Shown one piece after another: positions 35,995 through 45,386 of a DNA stretch of 64,000 nucleotides. A model generated the notes under the pieces. The model searched no databases. It saw nothing but the letters and a program-made list of their open reading frames with translations, and was not told where the DNA came from. Within the stretch, counting starts at the first letter, position 1, and every line of letters begins with the position of its first letter. Source of the DNA: Sphingosinicella xenopeptidilytica (GTDB taxonomy: Bacteria; Pseudomonadota; Alphaproteobacteria; Sphingomonadales; Sphingomonadaceae); NCBI RefSeq assembly GCF_042676985.1, contig NZ_JBHTIK010000012.1, positions 124,001-188,000 on the forward strand. The letters are read 5' to 3'. The position numbers and the translations under genes were made by a program.

Positions 35995-36663
35995 ATGACC
36001 CGTATCAAGGCCGCCATGCTGATGGGCATTGCCGCAGCGGCCACAATTTCGCCGAATTTGGCTCACGCCGCGGCGGGTGATTTCCTCGTGCGCCTGCGCG
36101 GCATCGTCGTCGCGCCGAACGAGAAGAGCGGCAGCGTGCTGCCCGCGTTTCCGGGTGAGGGGGTCAGCCTCGACAATGCCGTGACGCCCGAGGTAGATTT
36201 CACCTATATGGCGACAAACAACATCGGCTTCGAATTGATCGCCGCCACGACCAAGCACACGGCGAGCGGCAAGACGGGCACGACCGGAACCATCGGCAAG
36301 CTCGCGTCCACGTGGGTGCTGCCGCCGACGCTGACGGCGCAGTATCACTTCCTGCCCGAAGGCAAGGTGCGGCCGTATGTCGGCGCGGGCGTCAACTACA
36401 CGATGTTCTACAACGACAAGGCATCGAACGCGCTCGAAGGCGCCGTCGGCGAAACGCGCGTACGGCTGAAGGACAGCTTCGGCTGGGCTGTTCAGGCCGG
36501 CCTTGACATCGATCTCAACAAGAAGATGTTCCTGAACCTCGACGTCAAATACATCGACATGGATACCACCGCGCGTCTCGACACGACCGCGGCGGGAACC
36601 CAGCGCGTGAAGATCAATATCGATCCGATCGTCGTCGGCGCGGGCGTCGGCTTCCGCTTCTGA
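35995..36663 (+). CDS. ompW: OmpW family outer membrane protein
   Basis: 222 residues with a signal peptide ending ALAHA and an eight-stranded barrel pattern: DFLVRLRGIVVAPNE, ELIAATTKHTASG, GKVRPYVGAGVNYTMFYND and a terminal VVGAGVGFRF. OmpW forms a small channel for hydrophobic compounds. It lies just after hemN and is followed by a strong terminator; an FNR-like site is upstream. Confidence 0.92.
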   Translation: MTRIKAAMLMGIAAAATISPNLAHAAAGDFLVRLRGIVVAPNEKSGSVLPAFPGEGVSLDNAVTPEVDFTYMATNNIGFELIAATTKHTASGKTGTTGTIGKLASTWVLPPTLTAQYHFLPEGKVRPYVGAGVNYTMFYNDKASNALEGAVGETRVRLKDSFGWAVQAGLDIDLNKKMFLNLDVKYIDMDTTARLDTTAAGTQRVKINIDPIVVGAGVGFRF

Positions 36664-36684
36664 TCCGCCTGACAGGTACGAAAA

Positions 36685-36722
36685 CCCCTCCTCGGTATCA
36701 TGCCGGGGAGGGGCTTTCTTTT
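36685..36722 (+). terminator. Rho-independent terminator after ompW
   Basis: CCCCTCCTCGG and CCGGGGAGGGG form an 11-bp stem (one T-G wobble) around a 7-nt loop, followed by CTTTCTTTT. It starts 22 nt after the ompW stop and separates it from the convergent membrane-protein gene. Confidence 0.9.
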
Positions 36723-36726
36723 GCGT

Positions 36727-37329
36727 TCAGCGCCGAGCAAGCAGCCGGTCGGCGAAGACCATGACCTGCCCCGCGACGACGAATGCGGCACCGATGGCCG
36801 CCGCGTTGATTGCGGCCTGCATCCAGCCGATCGCACCGACATCGATGAACGGATAGGCGAAGCGCCCCTCCGACAACCCGCGCGCCAGCGCATAGCCGAG
36901 ATAGGCGAGTGGGTAGAGCGCCCACAGCAGCGGATCGCGCCACGACAGCGCGCCCTTGCGCGTGAACAGCAGCCAGTAGAGCGGAACGGCTACAGGTGTG
37001 AACTTGTGCAGCAGGAAGTCCGACACGGCGACAGAGCCGCCGAGCGGCCGTGTCCCTTCGAGCAGCAACGCGAAGACGACGCCGACAAGCGCAATCGCGG
37101 CGGCGATCCCGGCAAGCGTCCGCGGCTTTTGCGTGCCGCCCGCTGCGGCGGTGATTGCGCCGAACACGCCCGCGACGATCGCGTTCGTCAGGATCGTGAA
37201 ATAACCCGCGAGCGACCAGACTGCGCCGGCAAGCGACTGGCCTTTGCCGAGAAGGTTCTGGAATTCGATGCCGATGCCCGTGCAGGCCGCAAGGCAGATG
37301 AGGAGAGCAAGCAGGCGCGCGAGCGGCAT
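36727..37329 (-). CDS. Pr6Pr family membrane protein
   Basis: 200 residues with about six hydrophobic helices. GYFTILTNAIVAGVF, the paired LLHKFTPVAVPLYWLLF and WALYPLAYLGYALARG segments match the Pr6Pr/FAR-17a-like membrane family, of unknown function in bacteria. It is the last leftward gene of this stretch, 75 bp after the small Cys-rich gene of the cco cluster, and may be unrelated to it. Confidence 0.75.
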   Translation of the reverse strand: MPLARLLALLICLAACTGIGIEFQNLLGKGQSLAGAVWSLAGYFTILTNAIVAGVFGAITAAAGGTQKPRTLAGIAAAIALVGVVFALLLEGTRPLGGSVAVSDFLLHKFTPVAVPLYWLLFTRKGALSWRDPLLWALYPLAYLGYALARGLSEGRFAYPFIDVGAIGWMQAAINAAAIGAAFVVAGQVMVFADRLLARR

Positions 37330-37403
37330 TCGTTCTCGCTGTCATGATGGATGCGAACGACGGTCGCATGATAGGCTGGGGCGGCGCTACGCGCTACCGG
37401 CAA

Positions 37404-37619
37404 TCAGCGCTGCCCGAAGAGCTTTCGCTGGCACGCAGCGTGGCAGGCCTTGCGATCGCAATGCGGCGTATTCTGTGGCGCGGATGGATCGCCCTCGACG
37501 ACGATGATCTTGCGGGCGCCATTGCTGCTGCAGATTTCCATCATCCGCTGCGAACCGAGCGCCGCATCGGGCGCGGCCATCGCGAACGCGGCGAGCAGCA
37601 TGGGCATCAGGCCGCGCAT
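37404..37619 (-). CDS. Small exported Cys/His-rich protein downstream of ccoS
   Basis: 71 residues. A signal peptide (MLLAAFAMAAPDAALG) is followed by MEICSSNGARKIIVVEG and a Cys/His tail, HCDRKACHAACQRK. Its ATG shares one base with the ccoS stop (TGATG), and GAGGAGG precedes it, so it is expressed with the oxidase assembly genes. The Cys and His arrangement suggests metal binding, perhaps copper, but no established family is recognised; similarity to DUF2946-type proteins is uncertain. Confidence 0.6.
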   Translation of the reverse strand: MRGLMPMLLAAFAMAAPDAALGSQRMMEICSSNGARKIIVVEGDPSAPQNTPHCDRKACHAACQRKLFGQR

Positions 37620-37774
37620 CACTCTGCCTCCTCCTCGTCGTCATCGAGGAGCACGCGCACGGCAGCGCCGTCCAGATCCTCGAACTGACCGGAACGCACC
37701 GACCAGAAGAAGGCCGCGAGTCCGGCAAGCCCGAGCCCGAGCGCGACGGGAATGAGGACGACGAGGCCGTTCAT
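37619..37774 (-). CDS. ccoS: cbb3-type oxidase assembly protein CcoS
   Basis: A 51-residue protein, MNGLVVLIPVALGLGLAGLA, then FFWSVRSGQFEDLDGAAVR and an acidic tail. The single helix plus SGQFEDLDG motif is diagnostic for CcoS, needed for cofactor insertion into cbb3 oxidase. Its start overlaps the end of ccoI by 4 bp and its stop overlaps the next small gene. Confidence 0.95.
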   Translation of the reverse strand: MNGLVVLIPVALGLGLAGLAAFFWSVRSGQFEDLDGAAVRVLLDDDEEEAE

Positions 37775-39906
37775 TCCGCCGCGTTCCGAAGCCTGAGCGC
37801 ATTGGCGATGACGATGACCGACGAGCCCGACATGGCGAGCGCGGCGATCAGCGGCGTCACGTGGCCCATCACGGCGAGCGGCACGGCGATGACGTTGTAG
37901 CCGATCGCGAGCGCGAAGTTCTGCCGAACCACCGCCATCGTCCGCCGCGCAGCGCGGATCGCGGCGGCGACGGGGGCGAGGCTGTCCCCGAGGAACACGG
38001 CGTCGGCGGCGTTCTGGCCGACATCGCTCGCCGAGCCGGGCGCCATAGAGACGTGGCCGGCGGCGAGTGCGGGGCCGTCGTTGAGGCCGTCGCCGACCAT
38101 CAGGACCTTGTCGCCTTCCTCGGTCATCGCGCGGATGAGGCCGAGCTTGCCTGCCGGTGTCAGCGCCGCCACGGCGCCGATCCCGATCGCCGCCGCCGTG
38201 TCCGCGACGGCTTCGGTGCGGTCGCCGGAAAGGATCGAGGAATCAATGCCGAGCGCGCCGAGCTGATGGATCGTGGCGCGTGCATCGGGGCGCAGTGCGT
38301 CCTCGAAGCGGAGCAGCACGTCGGTGCCGGCCCCGATGGTGAAACGGCTCGCCATGCCGGTGTCGCCGGAGGCCGAGGGGCGGACGAGTCGTGCGTCGTG
38401 CCCGCGATAGCGGCCGGTGACGCCTTCGCCCGGCGTCTCGGTTACATCGGTGAGCACGGCGGGAACGATACCGGTTCCCTCGAAATGCCTGCGGACGGCG
38501 TCGGCGAGCGGGTGGCGGCTTGCGGAGGCGAGTGCCAGCAGCACGGGCGCATCGGCCTCGCGCACGACATCGGGGTTGACCAGCACCGGGCGGCCGAGCG
38601 TCAGCGTGCCCGTTTTGTCGAAGGCGGCGGTGGTGACTTCGGACAGGCGCTCGAGCGCGCTGCCGTCCTTCACCAGCACGCCGCGCCGCATCAGCGCGCC
38701 GGACGCGACGATCTGCGCGGCGGGCACGGCAAGGCCGAGCGCGCAGGGGCAGGTGATGATGAGCACGGCAACCGCGATGACGAGCGAATGGTGCCAGCCC
38801 GCGCCCGCGAGCATCCAGCCCGCGAAGGAGAGCGCGGCGAGCGTGTGCACGGCGGGCGCATACCAGCGGGCGGCCCGGTCCGCGACGCGCACGTAGCGCG
38901 AACGGGACTGGCCCGCGCTTTCCATCAGCCGCGCAATGTCGGCGATGGCGGTGTCGGCGCCCACGGCGCTGGCGCGCACCACGACGGGTGCGCCGAGATT
39001 GAGCGTGCCCGCAAGCACGGCGTCGCCCGTGCTGCGCGTCTGCGGCGCGCTTTCGCCCGTCAGCAGCGAGAGGTCGAATGCGCTGGTGCCGTCTTCGATG
39101 ATGCCGTCCGCGGCGAGGCGCTCACCCGCGGCGACGTGCATCCGCATCCCGGGCGCGAGCGCCCGCGCCTCGCACCAGCGATGGCGGCCGTCCTCGCCGA
39201 TCACATAGGCGCCGGGCGCCGTCTGCCGGAGAAGCTGCGTGACGCCGCCGCGTGCGCGGTCGCGCATCACGCTGTCGAGCCAGCGGCCGGTGAGCAGGAA
39301 GAACAGCAGCATCACCGCGCCGTCGAAATAGGCGTGGGGGCCGCTGATCGCGGTTTCGAACAGGCTGAGCCCGGTGGCGAGCAGCACGCCGATCGAGATC
39401 GGCACGTCCATGTTGGTGCGCCCGCGCCGAAGTGCGCCGAGTGCGGAGCGGAAGAAGGGCCGGCCCGAATAGGCGATCGTGGGGATCGCGATCAGCGCAG
39501 ACAGCCAGTGGAACATGTCGCGCGTCGCCCCTTCGGCGCCCGACCACACGGAAACCGACAGCAGCATGATGTTCATCGCCGCGAACCCGGCGACCGCCAT
39601 CGCGCGCAGCAACATGCGGCTTTCGCTGTCTCCGGTTTCCACGAGATCGTTGGGCAGCGGCTCAGCATCGAAGCCGACCTTGCCGATCACGGCTTTGAGC
39701 GCCGGTTCGTCGAACGCCGGATCATGCGTGAGCGTGACGCGCTTCGCGCCGAAATTGACGCGTGCCGCGGCAATGCCCTCGACGCCTGAAAGCCCCTTCT
39801 CCAGCTTGGAGATGCAGCCCGCGCAGCGCATACCCGGCACGGCGAAGACCGAGGTCTTCATCGGCATCGCTGCACCGGCGGCCGGAACGGGCGTTTCGTG
39901 CTTCAT
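37771..39906 (-). CDS. ccoI: Copper-translocating P1B-type ATPase CcoI/FixI
   Basis: 711 residues. An N-terminal heavy-metal domain has Cys28/Cys31 in PGMRCAGC. Six to eight membrane helices, the CPC metal site at 386-388, the phosphorylation motif DKTGT beginning at Asp430 and VGDGLNDGPAL (hinge) follow. It exports copper to the periplasmic side for assembly of the CuB centre of cbb3 oxidase. Placement between fixH and ccoS is diagnostic. Confidence 0.95.
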   Translation of the reverse strand: MKHETPVPAAGAAMPMKTSVFAVPGMRCAGCISKLEKGLSGVEGIAAARVNFGAKRVTLTHDPAFDEPALKAVIGKVGFDAEPLPNDLVETGDSESRMLLRAMAVAGFAAMNIMLLSVSVWSGAEGATRDMFHWLSALIAIPTIAYSGRPFFRSALGALRRGRTNMDVPISIGVLLATGLSLFETAISGPHAYFDGAVMLLFFLLTGRWLDSVMRDRARGGVTQLLRQTAPGAYVIGEDGRHRWCEARALAPGMRMHVAAGERLAADGIIEDGTSAFDLSLLTGESAPQTRSTGDAVLAGTLNLGAPVVVRASAVGADTAIADIARLMESAGQSRSRYVRVADRAARWYAPAVHTLAALSFAGWMLAGAGWHHSLVIAVAVLIITCPCALGLAVPAAQIVASGALMRRGVLVKDGSALERLSEVTTAAFDKTGTLTLGRPVLVNPDVVREADAPVLLALASASRHPLADAVRRHFEGTGIVPAVLTDVTETPGEGVTGRYRGHDARLVRPSASGDTGMASRFTIGAGTDVLLRFEDALRPDARATIHQLGALGIDSSILSGDRTEAVADTAAAIGIGAVAALTPAGKLGLIRAMTEEGDKVLMVGDGLNDGPALAAGHVSMAPGSASDVGQNAADAVFLGDSLAPVAAAIRAARRTMAVVRQNFALAIGYNVIAVPLAVMGHVTPLIAALAMSGSSVIVIANALRLRNAAE

Positions 39907-40370
39907 GAAAGGCTGGCGATCCGGCGCAGCACGGCGCCGTCACGAGCGGCTTCCATGTGGATGTTCCAGCGCCCGGCGGGGAGCGGCTGCGCCGCGCGGA
40001 ACTGCCCGGGGGCCACTTCCGTAAAGGTGAGCGCGATATCGGGCGCGCGGCCCACGGGGTGTTTCGCGGTTGCGGTGACGACAGCGCCGGCAAGCGGGGT
40101 CTCGCCGGCGGCGGCCGCGATTATCGGATGACGGTCTTCAGCCATCGTCAGCCCCAGCGACCAGCCGAGCTTTTCCTGTGCGCGGGCTTCTTCCAGCCAG
40201 CCGTTGAACTTCTGGCTGGCGACATAGGAATTGTCGACGACCGTGCCCCCGAACGTGCCCGTTGCGAACATCGCCATCGTCACGTTCACGGCGATCACCG
40301 TGCCGAAGAAGGCGATCATGATCAGCCACATGTGGCGGCCGGTGAAGCGTCTGACGGGGCGATCATTCAT
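39903..40370 (-). CDS. ccoH: FixH/CcoH cbb3 oxidase assembly protein
   Basis: 155 residues with one N-terminal membrane helix (GRHMWLIMIAFFGTVIAVNVTM) and an extracytoplasmic FixH domain; the VVDNSYVASQKFNGWLE stretch is typical. It aids cbb3 maturation with CcoG and CcoI. Four-base overlaps link it to both neighbours. Confidence 0.93.
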   Translation of the reverse strand: MNDRPVRRFTGRHMWLIMIAFFGTVIAVNVTMAMFATGTFGGTVVDNSYVASQKFNGWLEEARAQEKLGWSLGLTMAEDRHPIIAAAAGETPLAGAVVTATAKHPVGRAPDIALTFTEVAPGQFRAAQPLPAGRWNIHMEAARDGAVLRRIASLS

Positions 40371-41833
40371 TGTGCGGCCTCCCGGTCGAAGAACACCTGC
40401 GTCTTGTCCTCGCCGCCCTTGGCGTCAAGGCCGCGGACGGTGAACACGATGTCCTTGCGCGGCTCGCCCGCGGCGGGCGCGGCGACGAAGATGCGGGTCT
40501 TCGCGACAGCATCGGCGGGCGTCGCAACCGTCACCGTGCGGCTGCCGGTATCGCGTGTGCCTTCCGCCGTCCACATGATCGCGTCCGGCAGGCCTTCAAG
40601 GCCGATCTCGACCTCGCGCGGCCGGTTTTCCATGTTGCGGACCTTGACCGTATAGGCATTGCGGATGTGCCCGTCGGAGAGGCGCACGAACAGCGGGTTG
40701 CGATCCTGCTGCGCGCTGATGTCGATGCGCGTGCGCTGGCCGAGCACGAACAGCATGGCAAGGCCGATGCTGCCCCACAGCATGAAATAGGCGATCGTGC
40801 GCGGGCGAAGCAGCGTGCGGATCACGGGTTTCGGCGGCTTGCCCGCCTTCTCCAGATCGGCGCTTTCCTCGGTGACGTAGTCGATGAGGCCTCGGGGCCG
40901 TCCGATCTGCGTCATCACCTTGTCGCACGCGTCGATGCAGAGCGCGCAGGTGATGCAGCCGATCTGCGGCCCTTCGCGGATGTCGATACCGGTGGGACAC
41001 ACGGAGACGCACTGTTCGCAATCGATGCAATCGCCGATCTTGTCGAAATCGGCGATCTCGGCCTGCGCCTTCTTGATGCCGTGCGTGCGCGGTTCGCCGC
41101 GCCAGTCCTTGTAGGTGACGGTGAGCGATTTCTCGTCCATCAGCGCGGTCTGGATACGCGGCCACGGGCACATGTAGATGCACACCTGCTCGCGCATGAA
41201 GCCGCCGAAAATGAAGGTGGTGGCGGTGAGGACGCCGATGGTCGCATAGGCGACGTATGGCGCATCGCCGGTGAACAGGTCGCGCAGCAGTGTTGGCGCA
41301 TCGGCGAAATAGAAAATCCACGCGCCGCCGGTCGCCATCGCGATCGCCAGCCAGATCGCATATTTCGCGGTGCGCTTGCCGAGCTTGGTCGCGCCCATCG
41401 GCGCCTTCTTCAGGCGGATCTGTGCATTGCGGTCGCCATCGATGAAGCGCTCGACGTGGAGGAAAAGATCGGTCCACACCGTCTGCGGACAGGCATAGCC
41501 GCACCACGCGCGGCCGACCGTGGACGTGACGAGGAACAGGCCGATGCCGGCCATGATGAGCAGGCCCGCGACGTAGTAGAATTCGTGCGGCCAGATCTCG
41601 ATCGAGAACATGTAGAAACGGCGGTGCGCGAGATCGACGAGCACGGCCTGATCGGGGGCGTAGGGCCCGCGATCCCAGCGCAGCCACGGCGTCACGTAGT
41701 AGATCGTGAGCGTGATCGCCATGATCGCCCATTTGAGGCGCCGGAAGGTGCCGTCGACCGCCTTGGGGTAGACGCCCTTCCGAGCCTCGTAGAGCGAAGG
41801 CTTGAGGCTCTTCAGGTCTTCAGGGTGCGACAT
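40367..41833 (-). CDS. ccoG: cbb3-type oxidase accessory ferredoxin-like protein CcoG
   Basis: 488 residues with several membrane helices, membrane-adjacent CGYACPQTVW and CIYMCPWPR motifs, and two ferredoxin-like sites (CIDCEQCVSVCPTGID and CITCALCIDACDKVM). CcoG (FixG/RdxA) reduces copper during cbb3 assembly. ATG 41833 is chosen: GGAGCGGAAA lies just before it, while the upstream in-frame ATG would lie deeper inside ccoP. The start overlaps ccoP by 14 bp. Confidence 0.94.
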   Translation of the reverse strand: MSHPEDLKSLKPSLYEARKGVYPKAVDGTFRRLKWAIMAITLTIYYVTPWLRWDRGPYAPDQAVLVDLAHRRFYMFSIEIWPHEFYYVAGLLIMAGIGLFLVTSTVGRAWCGYACPQTVWTDLFLHVERFIDGDRNAQIRLKKAPMGATKLGKRTAKYAIWLAIAMATGGAWIFYFADAPTLLRDLFTGDAPYVAYATIGVLTATTFIFGGFMREQVCIYMCPWPRIQTALMDEKSLTVTYKDWRGEPRTHGIKKAQAEIADFDKIGDCIDCEQCVSVCPTGIDIREGPQIGCITCALCIDACDKVMTQIGRPRGLIDYVTEESADLEKAGKPPKPVIRTLLRPRTIAYFMLWGSIGLAMLFVLGQRTRIDISAQQDRNPLFVRLSDGHIRNAYTVKVRNMENRPREVEIGLEGLPDAIMWTAEGTRDTGSRTVTVATPADAVAKTRIFVAAPAAGEPRKDIVFTVRGLDAKGGEDKTQVFFDREAAQ

Positions 41834-42755
41834 TTTCCGCTCCGCCCGCGGCCGGCGCGGGCTCTGCCGCCGCAACCACGGTGGCCTCGCCGCCGCCCAG
41901 CGAATGCACGTAGGTGGCGAGCATCTTCACGGTTGCCGGGTCGAGGCGATTGCCCCAGCGCGGCATCACGCCCTGACGGCTGTTGGTGACGGTCGCGATG
42001 AGCGTGTCGCGGTCGCCGCCATAGAGCCAGATCGCGTCGGTGAGGTCGGGCGCGCCCTGCACGCGGTCACCCTTGCCTTCGGCGCCGTGGCAGCTCACGC
42101 AGTTTTCGGCGTAGATTTGCGCACCGCGCGCGGTCGCGTTCGATGCCTTGCCCTCCCCGGAGAGGAGTTGCACGTAGCTGACGACGTTGCTGATCTGCGC
42201 GGGCGTCAGGATGCCGTCGCGGCCGAACGCGGGCATCATCGACAGCCGCGTCTCGTCGTGGTCCGGATTCCGGATGCCGTGCTCGATCGTGTAGTGGATG
42301 GCGTTGATGTCGCCGCCCCACAGCCAGTCGTCGTCGTTGAGGTTCGGGTAGCCCTTGCCGCCTGCCGCGCCGGAGCCGTGGCACTGCACGCAATAGACCT
42401 TGAAGGTCGATTGCCCGCCCGCGACGGCCGCCCGCAGCAGTTCGGGATCGTTCGGGATGTTTTCCACCGGCGTGCGGCCGATCGCCTCGCGGATCGGCAG
42501 CAGCTTGGCGTCGGCGGCGGCGAGCTCCTTGTTGAGCTCACCGTGGCTCGACCAGCCGAGCACGCCCGCCGTGGCGCGCTCCACAAGCGGCCATGCCGGG
42601 AACAGGATCGTGTAGATCAGCGCCCACACGATCGTGATGTAGAAGGTCCACAGCCACCAGCGGGGAAGCGGGGTATCGAGTTCCTCGATGCCGTCCCATT
42701 CGTGGCCGACGGTTTCGGTGCCGGTCGGCTCGTCGATGCGCTTGTTGTCAGACAT
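41820..42755 (-). CDS. ccoP: cbb3-type cytochrome oxidase subunit III (di-heme CcoP)
   Basis: 311 residues: the N-terminal helix region LPRWWLWTFYITIVWALIY, then two cytochrome c domains with CVQCH and CVSCH heme sites and axial Met candidates (SMMPAFG, GVMPRWG). It delivers electrons to the binuclear centre. It overlaps ccoQ by 8 bp. Confidence 0.97.
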   Translation of the reverse strand: MSDNKRIDEPTGTETVGHEWDGIEELDTPLPRWWLWTFYITIVWALIYTILFPAWPLVERATAGVLGWSSHGELNKELAAADAKLLPIREAIGRTPVENIPNDPELLRAAVAGGQSTFKVYCVQCHGSGAAGGKGYPNLNDDDWLWGGDINAIHYTIEHGIRNPDHDETRLSMMPAFGRDGILTPAQISNVVSYVQLLSGEGKASNATARGAQIYAENCVSCHGAEGKGDRVQGAPDLTDAIWLYGGDRDTLIATVTNSRQGVMPRWGNRLDPATVKMLATYVHSLGGGEATVVAAAEPAPAAGGAENVAP

Positions 42756-42909
42756 TGTGGTCGTCCTGATCGAAAATCATGTTGGCGGCGCGCTTGTGAT
42801 TGTCCCGCGCCTTCGGGCGGAAGGTCCAGCCGACGAGGACCAGGAACGTCACGCCCATGAAGACGAGGCCCCAGCTGTCCGCGAGGTGGCGGAGCGTGTC
42901 GTAATTCAT
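42748..42909 (-). CDS. ccoQ: cbb3-type oxidase subunit IV CcoQ
   Basis: A 53-residue protein with one helix (SWGLVFMGVTFLVLVGW), followed by TFRPKARDNHKRAANM. This is the CcoQ pattern. It overlaps ccoO by 4 bp and ccoP by 8 bp. CcoQ stabilises the complex. Confidence 0.95.
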   Translation of the reverse strand: MNYDTLRHLADSWGLVFMGVTFLVLVGWTFRPKARDNHKRAANMIFDQDDHNV

Positions 42910-43640
42910 CGCGGCTGCTCCTGCGGCGCGGCGGCCTGGAAGTCGACCAGCGTGCCGAGCATCTGCAGATAGGCGACAAGCGCGTCCATCTCGGTGATCT
43001 GCTTGGGATTGCCGTCGAAATCGCGGACCTGCGCCTTGGGGTAGCGCTTGCTGAAGGCTTCGAGATCGCCGAACTCGTCCGTCTGGAGCTTGAGATCGTC
43101 GTTCGCGGCCTTGATCGCCTCTTCGCTGTAGGGAACGCCGACACGGCTGAGCGCAGTGAGGTGCTTCGTCATGTCGCCGGCCTTCAGCGGGCGCTCCTTC
43201 AGGAACGCGTAGGGCGGCATGATCGATTCCGGCACCACCGAGCGCGGATCGACGAGGTGCTGCACGTGCCACTCGTCCGAATAGCGTCCGCCGACGCGCG
43301 CGAGGTCCGGCCCCGTGCGCTTGGAGCCCCACTGGAACGGGTGGTCGTACATGCTTTCCGCCGCGAGGCTGTAGTGGCCGTAGCGCTCCACCTCGTCGCG
43401 GAACGGGCGCACCATCTGGCTGTGGCAGTTGTAGCAGCCCTCGCGGATGTAGATGTTGCGGCCCGCAAGCTCGAGCGGCGTGTAGGGACGCACGCCCTCC
43501 ACCTTCTCGATCGTGGAGTCGATCCAGAAGAGCGGTGCGATCTCCACGATGCCGCCGATGGCGACGACGATGAGCGCGCCGACGCCGAGCAGGGTGACGT
43601 TCTTTTCGAGGCGTTTGTGATCGAAGAAACGGGATGCCAT
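42906..43640 (-). CDS. ccoO: cbb3-type oxidase subunit II (mono-heme CcoO)
   Basis: 244 residues: one N-terminal helix (LLGVGALIVVAIGGIVEIA) and a single heme c site in REGCYNCHSQMVRPF. ESMYDHPFQWGSKRTGPDLAR is also typical of CcoO. It lies 11 bp after ccoN. Confidence 0.97.
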   Translation of the reverse strand: MASRFFDHKRLEKNVTLLGVGALIVVAIGGIVEIAPLFWIDSTIEKVEGVRPYTPLELAGRNIYIREGCYNCHSQMVRPFRDEVERYGHYSLAAESMYDHPFQWGSKRTGPDLARVGGRYSDEWHVQHLVDPRSVVPESIMPPYAFLKERPLKAGDMTKHLTALSRVGVPYSEEAIKAANDDLKLQTDEFGDLEAFSKRYPKAQVRDFDGNPKQITEMDALVAYLQMLGTLVDFQAAAPQEQPR

Positions 43641-43651
43641 TGCGCGCGTCC

Positions 43652-45310
43652 TTACTCTGCGGGCTGCGGGGCGAGCGGACGGTCCGCCGCGGCGTCATAC
43701 GGGGTTTCGGTCATCGGCTTCTCCTCGCGGAGCTTGCCGGCGATGGTCAGCCAGACGTTCCAGACCATGACCAGCGAACCGGCGAGGTAGAGGATGCCGC
43801 CGGCGGCGCGGATCAGGTACATCGGCAGCATTGCCGCGGTGACCTCGGAGAAGGCGTACACGAGGTAACCGTCGTCACCGTATTCGCGCCACATCAGGCC
43901 CTGCATGATGCCGGCGACCCACATCGACGAGGCGTAGAGCACGATGCCCACGGTCGCGAGCCAGAAGTGCCAGTTGACCATGCGCAGCGAATAGAGCCGC
44001 TGGCGGTTCCACAGGCGCGGCGTCAGGTAGTAGATCGCCGCGAAGGTGATCATGCCGTTCCAGCCGAGCGCGCCGGAGTGGACGTGGCCGATGGTCCAGT
44101 CTGTGTAGTGCGACAGGCTGTTCACCGCCTTGATGGACAGCATCGGGCCTTCGAAGGTGCTCATGCCGTAGAAGGCGAGCGCCATCACCATCATGCGGAT
44201 GATCGGGTCAGTGCGGATCTTGTCCCAGGCGCCGTTCAGCGTCATCAGGCCGTTGATCATGCCGCCCCAGCTCGGCATCCACAGCATGATCGAGAAGACC
44301 ATGCCCAGCGTCTGCGCCCAGTCGGGCAGCGCCGTGTAATGGAGGTGGTGCGGACCCGCCCAGATGTAGAGGAAAATGAGCGACCAGAAGTGGATGATGG
44401 AAAGCCGGTAGGAATAGACCGGCCGTTCCGCCTGCTTCGGCACGAAGTAGTACATCATCGCGAGGAAGCCGGCAGTGAGGAAGAAGCCCACCGCGTTGTG
44501 GCCGTACCACCACTGGGTGAGCGCATCCTGCACGCCCGCGAAGGCGCTGTAGCTCTTGGAACCGAACAGGCTGACCGGCATCGACAGATTGTTTACGATG
44601 TGCAGCATCGCGATGGTGATGATGAAGGCGAGGTAGAACCAGTTCGCCACGTAGATGTGCGGTTCGCGGCGCTTCAGGATCGTGCCGACGAACACCGCGA
44701 GATAGGCGACCCAGACGATCGTGAGCCACAGGTCGACGTACCATTCCGGCTCGGCGTACTCGCGCGCCTCGGTGATGCCGAGCACGTAGCCGGTGGCGGC
44801 GAGCACAATGAAGAGCTGGTAGCCCCAGAACACGAAGCGGGCGAGGCCGGGCAGCGCCAGCCGGGCGCGGCAGGTACGCTGCACGACGTAGAAGCTCGTC
44901 GCGATCAGGGCGTTGCCGCCGAACGCGAAGATCACCGCCGATGTGTGCAGCGGCCGCAACCGGCCGAACGTGGTGTATTCAAAACCGAGATTGAGGACCG
45001 GGAAGGCGAGCTGGAGCGCGATGTAGAGGCCGGCGAGGAAGCCGACCACGCCCCAGAATACCGTCGCGATCACACCCCAGCGGATGGGATCGTCGTCGTA
45101 CCGGCCGGTGTCGACCGGTGTCTTCAGGATACCGCGCGCGGCGGACGCATAGTCCGCACCCGACAGCGTCGCCGCGAGCGCAAGCAGGGCCGCCGCCGCG
45201 ACGATCGCCATGTGGATCGCAAATCCCTGATCGGCCGAAAGTGCGATCGCGATGATCGCGACAAGCGCTGCACCCAGCCAGCCGAAGGCCTTGAAAGTAA
45301 GTGATTCCAT
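43652..45310 (-). CDS. ccoN: cbb3-type cytochrome oxidase subunit I (CcoN)
   Basis: 552 residues with twelve or more helices. The heme and CuB histidine regions include WWYGHNAVGFFLTAGFLA, WAGPHHLHYTALPDW and TDWTIGHVHSGALGWNG. It is the catalytic subunit of the high-affinity oxygen reductase used at low oxygen. ATG 45310 is chosen (GGGGA about 7 nt upstream); in-frame codons further upstream lie across the FNR-type box. It heads ccoNOQPGHIS. Confidence 0.97.
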   Translation of the reverse strand: MESLTFKAFGWLGAALVAIIAIALSADQGFAIHMAIVAAAALLALAATLSGADYASAARGILKTPVDTGRYDDDPIRWGVIATVFWGVVGFLAGLYIALQLAFPVLNLGFEYTTFGRLRPLHTSAVIFAFGGNALIATSFYVVQRTCRARLALPGLARFVFWGYQLFIVLAATGYVLGITEAREYAEPEWYVDLWLTIVWVAYLAVFVGTILKRREPHIYVANWFYLAFIITIAMLHIVNNLSMPVSLFGSKSYSAFAGVQDALTQWWYGHNAVGFFLTAGFLAMMYYFVPKQAERPVYSYRLSIIHFWSLIFLYIWAGPHHLHYTALPDWAQTLGMVFSIMLWMPSWGGMINGLMTLNGAWDKIRTDPIIRMMVMALAFYGMSTFEGPMLSIKAVNSLSHYTDWTIGHVHSGALGWNGMITFAAIYYLTPRLWNRQRLYSLRMVNWHFWLATVGIVLYASSMWVAGIMQGLMWREYGDDGYLVYAFSEVTAAMLPMYLIRAAGGILYLAGSLVMVWNVWLTIAGKLREEKPMTETPYDAAADRPLAPQPAE

Positions 45311-45386
45311 AACCGGTCCCCGCCGTTTTGTCGGCATGAATGCCGCAGTTCTGAGGCTGCCATGGTCCTGTTTGACCGGCAATACC

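Noticed and set aside
37861..39789. 642-codon reading frame opposite ccoI
   Set aside because: Composition is Arg/Gly/His-rich with no recognisable fold; the ccoI gene on the other strand is certain.
43634..45304. 556-codon reading frame opposite ccoN
   Set aside because: A shadow of ccoN; no plausible start signal or domain.
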